Made by a program: the position numbers and the translations under genes
NCBI GenBank assembly: GCA_024638285.1
Contig: JAHEKP010000013.1
Coordinates: 1-33,034 of the forward strand
Length of the DNA: 33,034 nt
Reading direction: 5' to 3'
DNA from: Cryomorphaceae bacterium
Lineage (GTDB): Bacteria > Bacteroidota > Bacteroidia > Flavobacteriales > Schleiferiaceae
In this document: positions 8,758 through 15,384 of the stretch, piece by piece
How the letters are laid out: the number at the start of each line of letters is the position of its first letter
Numbering within the stretch: position 1 is the stretch's first letter
Notes under the pieces: model-generated
The model's input: the letters and a program-made list of their open reading frames with translations, nothing else
Told to the model about the DNA's origin: nothing
The model's database searches: none

Positions 8758-9301
8758 CGGGCTCCAAGATAAAGCCTTTTAAGGAGTCCAATTTCAGCAC
8801 CAAGGCGTCGTATTCCCGAAGGCAAGTAAAACAACCACCGTAGCTTTTGTTTATCGTACGGTCTAGATCTCGTAACGACATCGCTTCTTGGTTATAATAT
8901 TGAATTGCCGTAGTACTATCGAGATGGCCGTTGAGTACATCATGCCGCAAGTAGGACAGCCGTTCGCGGTTTTTTTCCGGACGCAAATCCTTGGCAGTTT
9001 GAACGCGATTTAGATATTTGGCGCAGTTTTTCATGGTCTCAAGTGGACCTGTATACATGCGCTTAGGTACGTTAAGACGAGCCATTTCATCCAATTGTTC
9101 TAAGAAGAAAATCTGGTGTGTACCCAAAACTTCCGCAGCTTTAGCGACTTGCTCTTTATCAGTACTGGAAATAACTTTTTCATGGCTTTTGGCCAAAACA
9201 ATCATAGAATCTAAACGGCTGCCCATTTCGATTTGCCAGGGCTCCTTTGCACAACTGATAACAAAGAGACTTAACGTGCAAAACAAAAGCAGTTTTCGCA
9301 T
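8744..9301 (-). CDS. Hypothetical lipoprotein with a C-terminal CxxC motif
   Basis: 185-residue predicted lipoprotein. The signal MRKLLLFCTLSLFVISC has a lipobox VISC with Cys17. The mature part looks all-helical: four helical stretches at about residues 25-48, 50-80, 85-125 and 130-175. A CFTC motif lies at residues 157-160 in YGGCFTCLREYDAL. The layout, a four-helix bundle with CxxC near the C-terminus followed by a Tyr/Arg stretch, recalls cytochrome c'/c556 proteins. The histidine expected after the second cysteine is Leu here, so c-type heme attachment is unlikely. It starts three bases after the serS stop and overlaps the TPR gene by 14 bases. I do not recognise the family. Confidence 0.75.
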   Translation of the reverse strand: MRKLLLFCTLSLFVISCAKEPWQIEMGSRLDSMIVLAKSHEKVISSTDKEQVAKAAEVLGTHQIFFLEQLDEMARLNVPKRMYTGPLETMKNCAKYLNRVQTAKDLRPEKNRERLSYLRHDVLNGHLDSTTAIQYYNQEAMSLRDLDRTINKSYGGCFTCLREYDALVLKLDSLKGFILEPDAIH

Positions 9302-9304
9302 GGA

Positions 9305-10576
9305 TTAAGCGATTTTGTCAAATCCGGTATAGGGAACCAGTGCTGCAGGAATATGGATGCCATCTTCTTGTTGGTGATTCTCTAAAAGCGCGGCCAGTAC
9401 TCGAGGAAGGGCCATAGCAGAACCGTTGAGCGTATGACACAATTGGCTCTTGCCCTCTTCATCTTTGAAGCGCAATTTCAAACGGTTCGCTTGGAAGGTT
9501 TCAAAATTTGAGACACTACTTACTTCAAGCCAACGCTCCTGTGCCGCACTATATACCTCAAAATCATACGTCAGTGCGGAGGTGAAACCTGCATCGCCGC
9601 CACAGAGACGTAAAATTCGGTACGGCAATTCAAGCTTATCAAGGAGTCCGGCAACATGCGCGACCATTTCATCCAGTAGCTTGTAGCTCTGCTCAGGGTG
9701 AGTAATACTGACTATTTCTACTTTATCAAATTGGTGCAAACGGTTCAGCCCTCTGACATCTTTTCCGTAAGAGCCTGCCTCACGTCTAAAGCATGGCGTA
9801 TAGCCTGTACTTTTAATGGGAAAATTTTTAGCGTTGACAATTTCGTCACGGAACATGTTCGTCACGGGCACTTCTGCGGTAGGAATAGCATATAGCCCAT
9901 CTAAAGGCATTTCATACATCTGCCCCTCTTTGTCAGGAAGCTGTCCTGTGCCATATCCAGATGCTGCATTTACGAAATGAGGCACTTGGTATTCCGTGTA
10001 ACCCGCTGCTCTATTTTCGTCAAGGAAGAAATTGATCATTGCACGTTGCAAGCGAGCACCGTGATTTTTATATACGGGGAATCCAGCACCGGTAATCTTA
10101 ACACCCAATTCAAAATCGATCAAATCATATTGATCGGCAAGATCCCAGTGTGGCTTTGCGCCTTCATGTAAGGTAGGAATGGTGCCTACACGCTTTACTT
10201 CTTCATTATCATTTTCATCACGACCGGCTTTGACACTTTCGTGTGGTATGTTAGGTAAACTTAGAAGGAGTTCGTGCTCCTCAGTTGCAATCAACTGAAC
10301 CTTATCGCTGAGGTCCTTGATAGCATCTTTAAGCGTTCCAGTCTCCTCTTTTAGAACATTAGCTTCTTGCGCACGACCACTCTTAAACAGTTCCCCAATT
10401 TCTTTAGAGAGACCGTTTAAACGGTGTTGGTTCTCTTCCATTTCATGGCGAATGGCTCGACGCTTGGCGTCTAATTCGATCAGTGCATGTACAGTTTCGC
10501 GTGCATCGATACCGCGTTTTTTGAGGCCTTCAATAATGGCTTCCGGCTCCTGTCTGATTCGCTGAATTTGCAGCAT
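9305..10576 (-). CDS. serS: Seryl-tRNA synthetase
   Basis: 423-residue class II aminoacyl-tRNA synthetase that charges tRNA-Ser. The N-terminal 110 residues form the long antiparallel coiled coil (ELDAKRRAIRHEMEENQHRL onward) that recognises the tRNA-Ser long variable arm. The catalytic core follows: TAEVPVTN, motif 2 CFRREAGSYGKDVRG, the FDKVEI strand and motif 3 HTLNGSAMALPRVLAALLEN. Length is standard. It sits in the middle of the long operon, 12 bases after the NifU-type gene. Confidence 0.97.
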   Translation of the reverse strand: MLQIQRIRQEPEAIIEGLKKRGIDARETVHALIELDAKRRAIRHEMEENQHRLNGLSKEIGELFKSGRAQEANVLKEETGTLKDAIKDLSDKVQLIATEEHELLLSLPNIPHESVKAGRDENDNEEVKRVGTIPTLHEGAKPHWDLADQYDLIDFELGVKITGAGFPVYKNHGARLQRAMINFFLDENRAAGYTEYQVPHFVNAASGYGTGQLPDKEGQMYEMPLDGLYAIPTAEVPVTNMFRDEIVNAKNFPIKSTGYTPCFRREAGSYGKDVRGLNRLHQFDKVEIVSITHPEQSYKLLDEMVAHVAGLLDKLELPYRILRLCGGDAGFTSALTYDFEVYSAAQERWLEVSSVSNFETFQANRLKLRFKDEEGKSQLCHTLNGSAMALPRVLAALLENHQQEDGIHIPAALVPYTGFDKIA

Positions 10577-10588
10577 GGTATTCTAGGT

Positions 10589-10822
10589 TTAGGCATCTAC
10601 CGCTATCACACGGTCGATTTCCGGTACATATTTTTTTATGGTCGTTTCAATACCTCCTTTGAGAGTGAAATCACTGACTTTACAGCCCACACAGGCTCCA
10701 TGAAACTTCACTTTTACCGTGGTTCCATCTATGCCCTCAAAAGTGACGTCCCCGCCGTCATTTGCGAGGAATGGTCTTACTTCGTCTAAGGCTTTTTCTA
10801 TGCGTTCGTTCAGGTCACTCAC
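10589..10822 (-). CDS. NifU C-terminal domain Fe-S scaffold protein
   Basis: 77-residue NifU/NfuA C-terminal domain with the CxxC cluster motif in HGACVGCKVS (Cys44 and Cys47). The N-terminal helix RIEKALDEVRPFLANDGGDV is also typical of the family. It carries an Fe-S cluster between two subunits and hands it to target proteins. It lies 10 bases after mrp, itself an Fe-S carrier ATPase, so the two probably work in the same Fe-S delivery step. It is a stand-alone domain, without the HesB-like or N-terminal NifU domain. Confidence 0.92.
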   Translation of the reverse strand: MSDLNERIEKALDEVRPFLANDGGDVTFEGIDGTTVKVKFHGACVGCKVSDFTLKGGIETTIKKYVPEIDRVIAVDA

Positions 10823-10832
10823 AGTGGTGTAT

Positions 10833-11960
10833 TTATTTTTTAGGTGAACAGCCGGCCATGGTGGTGATCCTAACTATTTCTGTTGGCGGTAGGTTTTCAT
10901 TGCGCTGTGCCACTTCTGCTACAATATTACGAGCGATTTCTTCAAATGCCAACGGGATGCTGGTTCCCTCTTGCAATGCAGCAGGGCGCCCTACATCTCC
11001 TGCTTCTCGAATGCTTTGTATGAGTGGAAGTTCGCCGAGGAAAGGTACATCTAATTGGTTCGCGAGATCCTTTGCGCCTTCTTTTCCGAACAAATAATAT
11101 TTATTCTCTGGTAATTCCGGCGGAGAGAAGTAGCTCATATTTTCAAGAATACCCAAAACAGGTACATTGATTTGATCCATATGGAACATGGCGACTCCCT
11201 TTCGAGCATCCGCCAGCGCAACTTTTTGCGGGGTGCTCACCACTACAGCCCCCGTCACCGGCATGTTTTGAACCATACTAAGGTGAATATCACCTGTTCC
11301 AGGAGGCAAGTCAATCAATAAAAAGTCCAATTCGTTCCAGTGCGTGTCATGGATCATTTGGGTTAAGGCTTTTGTAGCCATAGGCCCTCTCCACACGACC
11401 GCTTGATCCGTATTTGCAAAGAAACCTATAGACATGATTTTGATTCCATAAGCTTCTACCGGACCCATCATCGATTTACCATCCACATGAACGGTCATGG
11501 GTTTTGCATGCTGTACATCAAACATCAAGGGTGCAGAAGGCCCGTAAATATCGGCATCAATCAATCCTACTTTAAAGCCCATCTGACGCAAACTGATGGC
11601 GAGATTTGCGGTCACGGTACTTTTACCAACACCACCTTTCCCGGAGGCAATGGCGATAATATTTTGAACCCCAGGTATGGGTGCGCCTTTGATTACATTT
11701 GCGGCAGTCTCTTTGGACTTCTCGCTTACGCTGACATTGACCACGATTTTCGCTTTTTCAGCAACCTGATCATGAATAGCCTTCATAATATCTACCTCCA
11801 ACTTTTTCTTTGCTTGTAGCGTGGGGCTCATGCTCTCCGCGTCTACAATCACCTCATCGCCGAAGATTTGAATATTTCGAACCAAATCTGCTGCGACAAT
11901 ATTGCTTTCTGTACTATTGCCTACACTTTCCAGCGCTTTTAGAATATCTCCTTTTTTCAT
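10833..11960 (-). CDS. Mrp/ApbC family iron-sulfur carrier ATPase
   Basis: 375-residue P-loop ATPase with an N-terminal MIP18/DUF59 domain (about residues 1-80). The Mrp/NBP35 deviant Walker A GKGGVGKST lies at residues 107-115. LIDADIYGPS, VWRGPMATKALTQ and LLIDLPPGTGDIHL follow, all typical of Fe-S cluster carrier proteins. The CxxC pair found in many NBP35 proteins is not evident; only one cysteine is near the C-terminus (MAGCSPKK). It is first in the eight-gene run, with a -7 box 19 bases upstream. Its role is Fe-S cluster transfer in the cytoplasm, together with the adjacent NifU-type scaffold. Confidence 0.93.
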   Translation of the reverse strand: MKKGDILKALESVGNSTESNIVAADLVRNIQIFGDEVIVDAESMSPTLQAKKKLEVDIMKAIHDQVAEKAKIVVNVSVSEKSKETAANVIKGAPIPGVQNIIAIASGKGGVGKSTVTANLAISLRQMGFKVGLIDADIYGPSAPLMFDVQHAKPMTVHVDGKSMMGPVEAYGIKIMSIGFFANTDQAVVWRGPMATKALTQMIHDTHWNELDFLLIDLPPGTGDIHLSMVQNMPVTGAVVVSTPQKVALADARKGVAMFHMDQINVPVLGILENMSYFSPPELPENKYYLFGKEGAKDLANQLDVPFLGELPLIQSIREAGDVGRPAALQEGTSIPLAFEEIARNIVAEVAQRNENLPPTEIVRITTMAGCSPKK

Positions 11961-11979
11961 TGAGGTAAGAATTGAGTTG

Positions 11980-11987
11980 CAAAAGTA
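11980..11987 (-). promoter_or_regulatory. Putative -7 box for the mrp-serS-OMT operon
   Basis: TACTTTTG on the minus strand matches TAnnTTTG, 19 bases before the mrp ATG, in the 59-base gap shared with the divergent epimerase gene. It is the best promoter candidate for the whole run down to 4797. Confidence 0.5.
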
Positions 11988-12019
11988 ATAACCACTAACT
12001 TCACACTACGTTCATTTCT

Positions 12020-13105
12020 ATGGATTCTAAGAATACATTGTTGATTACTGGTGCGACTGGCCAATTAGGCGCCTTTCTCCTCGCAGAATTATTGGGTTGG
12101 GGCCAAAGTCCTGCATATTCTGGCACCATTCTGTGTGCGAAGCGTCCCTCATCTTCTCTTGAACAGCTTGAATGTGTTGCCGAATTTTACGGAAAATCCA
12201 GAAAAGCATACAAGCAACCTAGGGTTCATTTCCTTGATTTGGATTTAGGCTACGGCGTAGGTTCAGCGGAGTGGCTTTCGGAGTACTGTGCAAAGGAGCA
12301 ACTCCCCAGGGTTCGCTCCGTCATTCACGCTGCCGCGGTCATAGATATTAATTCATCGGCCCCCGGTGGAAATAAAAATGAACAGATCACAGCAGAGTTG
12401 CTCAACCTAGCAGAGGCATTGGCGCTAGAGCACTTTACTCACATCTCTAGCATAGCTGTAATGGGAGGAAATGCTCCCTTGGGTCAAATTGAGTTTTTAG
12501 AGCCGCAAGATTTTCAGCCAACTAAAAAGAAGGTAGGTTTAGGTTCTTATGCGAAAAGTAAAATCTTTTCGGAGCTTCAGGTGTGGCGTGCGCAGCAAGA
12601 GGGATTATCTACGACGGTGATTCGGCCGGGAGTGATTTTAGGTATTGGGCCTTTGCATCGAGCACCTCAAGAGTTGTGGAGGCGCTTATGGAAAGGGACG
12701 TTGCCTTTTGCTACCGATGGTTGTTCGGGTGTGGTGGATGTACGCGATGTAGCTGCAATTGTTTATGCCGCACATCAATCAAAGACGGAAGGGCCTATTA
12801 TTGCTGTGGCAGAACATCCCACTTTTTACGAGCTCTTGCAATGGATGCAAAACGGCCTAGGTAAAACACGTAAACTTAAGTTTTTCCCGGCGAATCCCTG
12901 GTTAAACCGTATGCGCGCAATCTCCTTTTTATCGCGAGTTCCAGGTTTTGGGAAGTACTTTACTGCACAGATGCGAATCATGCTCTTTTCAAAGACGCAC
13001 TACAATGGTGCTACCGGTGCTGCTTTGCTCAAAGATGGGTATAGAGCTATTAACACCTCAGCAAAGGAGTTGGGTAAATTCATGCGACACGTAGCAGATC
13101 GATAG
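12020..13105 (+). CDS. NAD(P)-dependent epimerase/reductase (extended SDR, thioester-reductase-like)
   Basis: 361-residue extended short-chain dehydrogenase. The Rossmann loop is GATGQLG at residues 11-17, and the catalytic YxxxK is Tyr177-Lys181 in GSYAKSKIFSE. VIHAAAVIDIN and TTVIRPGVILG fit the male-sterility/thioester-reductase or NAD-dependent epimerase group. The substrate cannot be told. The C-terminal third (PANPWLNRMRAISFLSRVPGFG) could be membrane-facing. It is a single gene with a hairpin terminator just downstream. The start was chosen because the Rossmann motif follows after ten residues. Confidence 0.82.
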   Translation: MDSKNTLLITGATGQLGAFLLAELLGWGQSPAYSGTILCAKRPSSSLEQLECVAEFYGKSRKAYKQPRVHFLDLDLGYGVGSAEWLSEYCAKEQLPRVRSVIHAAAVIDINSSAPGGNKNEQITAELLNLAEALALEHFTHISSIAVMGGNAPLGQIEFLEPQDFQPTKKKVGLGSYAKSKIFSELQVWRAQQEGLSTTVIRPGVILGIGPLHRAPQELWRRLWKGTLPFATDGCSGVVDVRDVAAIVYAAHQSKTEGPIIAVAEHPTFYELLQWMQNGLGKTRKLKFFPANPWLNRMRAISFLSRVPGFGKYFTAQMRIMLFSKTHYNGATGAALLKDGYRAINTSAKELGKFMRHVADR

Positions 13106-13111
13106 CAAAAA

Positions 13112-13138
13112 AAAAGCCTGTTCAATGAACAGGCTTTT
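13112..13138. terminator. Bidirectional terminator hairpin between the epimerase and rpmA
   Basis: AAAAGCCTGTTCA and TGAACAGGCTTTT are exact complements separated by one base, giving an 11-12 bp usable stem with A and T flanks. It lies between two converging genes and can serve both. Confidence 0.88.
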
Positions 13139-13157
13139 CTAAATTGTTGTGGGTTAC

Positions 13158-13415
13158 TTAAGCGTTAGGTTCTATGCTAACGTAAGATTTGTTGTCTTTT
13201 TTCTTTCTGAAGACGACTTTACCATCAACCAAAGCAAATAACGTGTGGTCTTTTCCGACACCTACGTTCTCACCTGGGTTGTGTTTAGTTCCACGCTGGC
13301 GAACGATGATGTTCCCTGCGATTGCTTCTTGACCACCAAAAATTTTGATACCCAAGCGCTTACTTGCTGATTCACGTCCGTTTTTCGAACTACCGACACC
13401 TTTCTTGTGAGCCAT
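13158..13415 (-). CDS. rpmA: 50S ribosomal protein L27
   Basis: 85-residue bL27. It starts [20 protein letters not shown], with the conserved N-terminal tail that reaches the peptidyl-transferase centre, then [22 protein letters not shown] and [14 protein letters not shown]. It begins with the mature sequence; there is no N-terminal cleavable extension of the Firmicutes type. It is seven bases after rplU, the usual operon partner. Confidence 0.97.
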   Translation of the reverse strand: MAHKKGVGSSKNGRESASKRLGIKIFGGQEAIAGNIIVRQRGTKHNPGENVGVGKDHTLFALVDGKVVFRKKKDNKSYVSIEPNA

Positions 13416-13422
13416 ATCTTAT

Positions 13423-13890
13423 TTATTTTTCTGCTTTAGCTTCTGATTTCTTAGGAGCTGCTTTTTTTGCTGCTGGCTTTTTTGCTGCTGGCTTTTTTGC
13501 TGCAGGTTTTTTAGCCGCTGCTTTTGGAGCTGCTTCCGTTTCTTCAGTTGCTTTCGCTGCAGCTTTTTTCGCTGGAGCTTTCGCAGTGATTTTGTTAATA
13601 GTGATCGAAGTAAAGATTTGACGGTGACCGTTCATCTTCTGGTAACCTTTTCTACGCTTCTTTTTGAAGATTAGAACTTTATCACCTTTTACTTCGCTGT
13701 TTACGGTAGCTTCTACTACTGCTCCGTCTATAACTGGGGCGCCAACTTTAACATCACCTTTTTCTTCAATGAGAAGGACACGGTCGAATTTAACTTTCTT
13801 CCCTGCCTCAACATTCAAGCGGTTTACGTACAAGCGTTGGTCTTTCTCAACTTTGTATTGAAGCCCTGCTATCTCTACAATTGCGTACAT
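13423..13890 (-). CDS. rplU: 50S ribosomal protein L21 with long Lys/Ala-rich tail
   Basis: 155-residue bL21. The first roughly 100 residues are a normal L21 (MYAIVEIAGLQYKVEKDQ, then FKKKRRKGYQKMNGHRQIFT). The usual family length is about 100-105 residues. The last 50 residues are an extra tail of Ala, Lys, Pro and Glu that contains three PAAKK units and resembles histone H1 or HU-type tails. The ATG at 13890 was chosen over an upstream in-frame start at 13914 because L21 starts MYAIVEI and the -7 box lies between the two. It is first in the rplU-rpmA operon. Confidence 0.96.
   Translation of the reverse strand: MYAIVEIAGLQYKVEKDQRLYVNRLNVEAGKKVKFDRVLLIEEKGDVKVGAPVIDGAVVEATVNSEVKGDKVLIFKKKRRKGYQKMNGHRQIFTSITINKITAKAPAKKAAAKATEETEAAPKAAAKKPAAKKPAAKKPAAKKAAPKKSEAKAEK
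13462..13506 (-). repeat. Three tandem 15-base units inside rplU
   Basis: Three direct 15-base units encoding PAAKK, differing by single bases (CCTGCAGCAAAAAAG, CCAGCAGCAAAAAAG, CCAGCAGCAAAAAAA). They are in frame, so unit gain or loss would only change tail length. Poly-A runs within the units make slippage likely. Confidence 0.9.
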
Positions 13891-13911
13891 TATACTTGTT
13901 TTTAAGGGCTG

Positions 13912-13941
13912 CAAATATACAAGAAAGTCGTGATAAACAAA
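13912..13941 (-). promoter_or_regulatory. Promoter of rplU-rpmA
   Basis: On the minus strand TATATTTG (13912-13919) matches the -7 consensus. A TTTG (13938-13941) lies 18 bases upstream as a -33 element. The -7 box ends 21 bases before the rplU ATG. This is the most complete promoter seen in the window. Confidence 0.65.
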
Positions 13942-14007
13942 GTGTTAAAATAATCTGATGTAAAAAAATCTCTCAGAACTTCATTAGGGCCGCGCTGCTT
14001 CACCTTG

Positions 14008-14015
14008 TATCTTTG
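14008..14015 (+). promoter_or_regulatory. Putative -7 box for the exported M16 pair
   Basis: TATCTTTG fits TAnnTTTG and ends 28 bases before the ATG at 14044. Only a partial -33 (TTAG) lies at the right distance. It also argues against an upstream in-frame start at 14005. Confidence 0.5.
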
Positions 14016-14043
14016 GGCGAATATCAGAAAATTAACCTATTTC

Positions 14044-15375
14044 ATGAAACGCCTTTTATTATTTGGAGCCCTGTTAGTAGCAGGTGGAGCTCAGGCTCAG
14101 AACAATATCTCCTTTGAAGAGTATGATCTGGACAATGGTCTACACGTTATACTGCACGAAGATCACACTACACCTATAGCCGCAGTTACGGTGCTTTACC
14201 ATGTTGGTAGTAAGAATGAAAATCCGGAACGTACGGGTTTTGCACACTTTTTTGAACACCTTCTTTTTGAAGGCACAGAGAACATTGAAAGAGGTGAGTT
14301 CGATAGCTATGTCACCAATGCAGGTGGTGCGCTCAACGCGAATACTTCGCAAGACAGAACCTTTTACTACGAATTGCTTCCTTCCAATCAGATGGAATTA
14401 GGATTGTGGTTAGAAAGTGAGCGCATGATGCACGCAAATATTCAGCAGATCGGTGTGGAGACACAGCGTGAAGTGGTGAAGGAAGAAAAACGTCAGCGCG
14501 TGGACAACCAGCCTTATGGATCGTGGTTGGAAAACATGATGAAGAATCTGTACACCGAACATCCTTACAATTGGGTACCCATTGGATCCATGGATCATTT
14601 AAATGCGGCGCAATTGGATGAATTCATGAATTTTTACAAGAAATTCTATTTACCTAATAACGCAACGTTAAGTATTGCAGGTGATATTGATGTAGCAAAA
14701 ACTAAGGAATTAGTGAATGCGTACTTTGGAGCCATTCCAGCAGGAACCCCTGTGGTTCAACCAACGGTAGAGGAGCCTGCGCTAGGCGGTGAGAAAACAT
14801 TAACGGTTTATGATAACATTCAACTTCCTGCAGTAATGATGGGATATAGAATGCCGCCGCAGACTTCCGACGACGCATATGCGTTGCAAATGGCATCTAC
14901 GGTGCTTAGCGGCGGTCCATCTTCAAGAATGTACAAGAGATTGGTAGATCAAGACCAGACTGCTCTTCAGGTATTTGCCTTTCCATTCACATTGGAGCAA
15001 GGTGGTGCATTCATCACATTCTCATTGGCCAATGCGGGCAAGGGGATTGATGATATGACCCCAGCATTAGAAGAGGAGATCGCAAAACTTCAGACTGAAT
15101 TAATTTCAGAGCGTGAGTTTGAGAAAATTCAGAACCAGATGGAAAGTGGCTTTATCCAAAGCAACTCTACGATGGCAGGTATTGCTGAATCATTGGCAGA
15201 TTATCACACGTATTATGGTGATGCGAATCTGATCAATACAGAATTGGCCCGTTACCAGAAGGTTACGAGAGAAGATATTCAGCGCGTGGCGCAAACATAC
15301 TTAGTTAAGGAGAACCGAGTAGTGTTGAAATACCTTCCTAAAAGTGAAGAACCACAAGCTACTAACGCACAATAA
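14044..15375 (+). CDS. Exported M16 zinc peptidase, catalytic subunit
   Basis: 443-residue M16 peptidase with signal peptide MKRLLLFGALLVAGGAQAQ, so periplasmic or further exported. The zinc motif HFFEH is at residues 68-72 and the third ligand, Glu148, in QREVVKEEKR is again 76 residues later. NAGGALNANTSQDRT and VLSGGPSSRMYKRL are typical family stretches. The start at 14044 was chosen for the signal peptide and the -7 box position. The next gene, nine bases later, encodes a second M16 protein without the zinc motif. The pair therefore looks like an alpha/beta processing peptidase in which one subunit is catalytic. Substrate unknown; possibly peptide or signal-peptide turnover. Confidence 0.93.
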   Translation: MKRLLLFGALLVAGGAQAQNNISFEEYDLDNGLHVILHEDHTTPIAAVTVLYHVGSKNENPERTGFAHFFEHLLFEGTENIERGEFDSYVTNAGGALNANTSQDRTFYYELLPSNQMELGLWLESERMMHANIQQIGVETQREVVKEEKRQRVDNQPYGSWLENMMKNLYTEHPYNWVPIGSMDHLNAAQLDEFMNFYKKFYLPNNATLSIAGDIDVAKTKELVNAYFGAIPAGTPVVQPTVEEPALGGEKTLTVYDNIQLPAVMMGYRMPPQTSDDAYALQMASTVLSGGPSSRMYKRLVDQDQTALQVFAFPFTLEQGGAFITFSLANAGKGIDDMTPALEEEIAKLQTELISEREFEKIQNQMESGFIQSNSTMAGIAESLADYHTYYGDANLINTELARYQKVTREDIQRVAQTYLVKENRVVLKYLPKSEEPQATNAQ

Positions 15376-15384
15376 ACCGCTACC

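Noticed and set aside
11403-11819. Plus-strand open frame opposite mrp (138 codons)
   Set aside because: Antisense to the conserved P-loop region of Mrp; no independent evidence.
6674-11960. ksgA expected beside DUF4286 in this order
   Set aside because: Only M16 and O-methyltransferase genes follow; no dimethyladenosine transferase motif seen, so not annotated.
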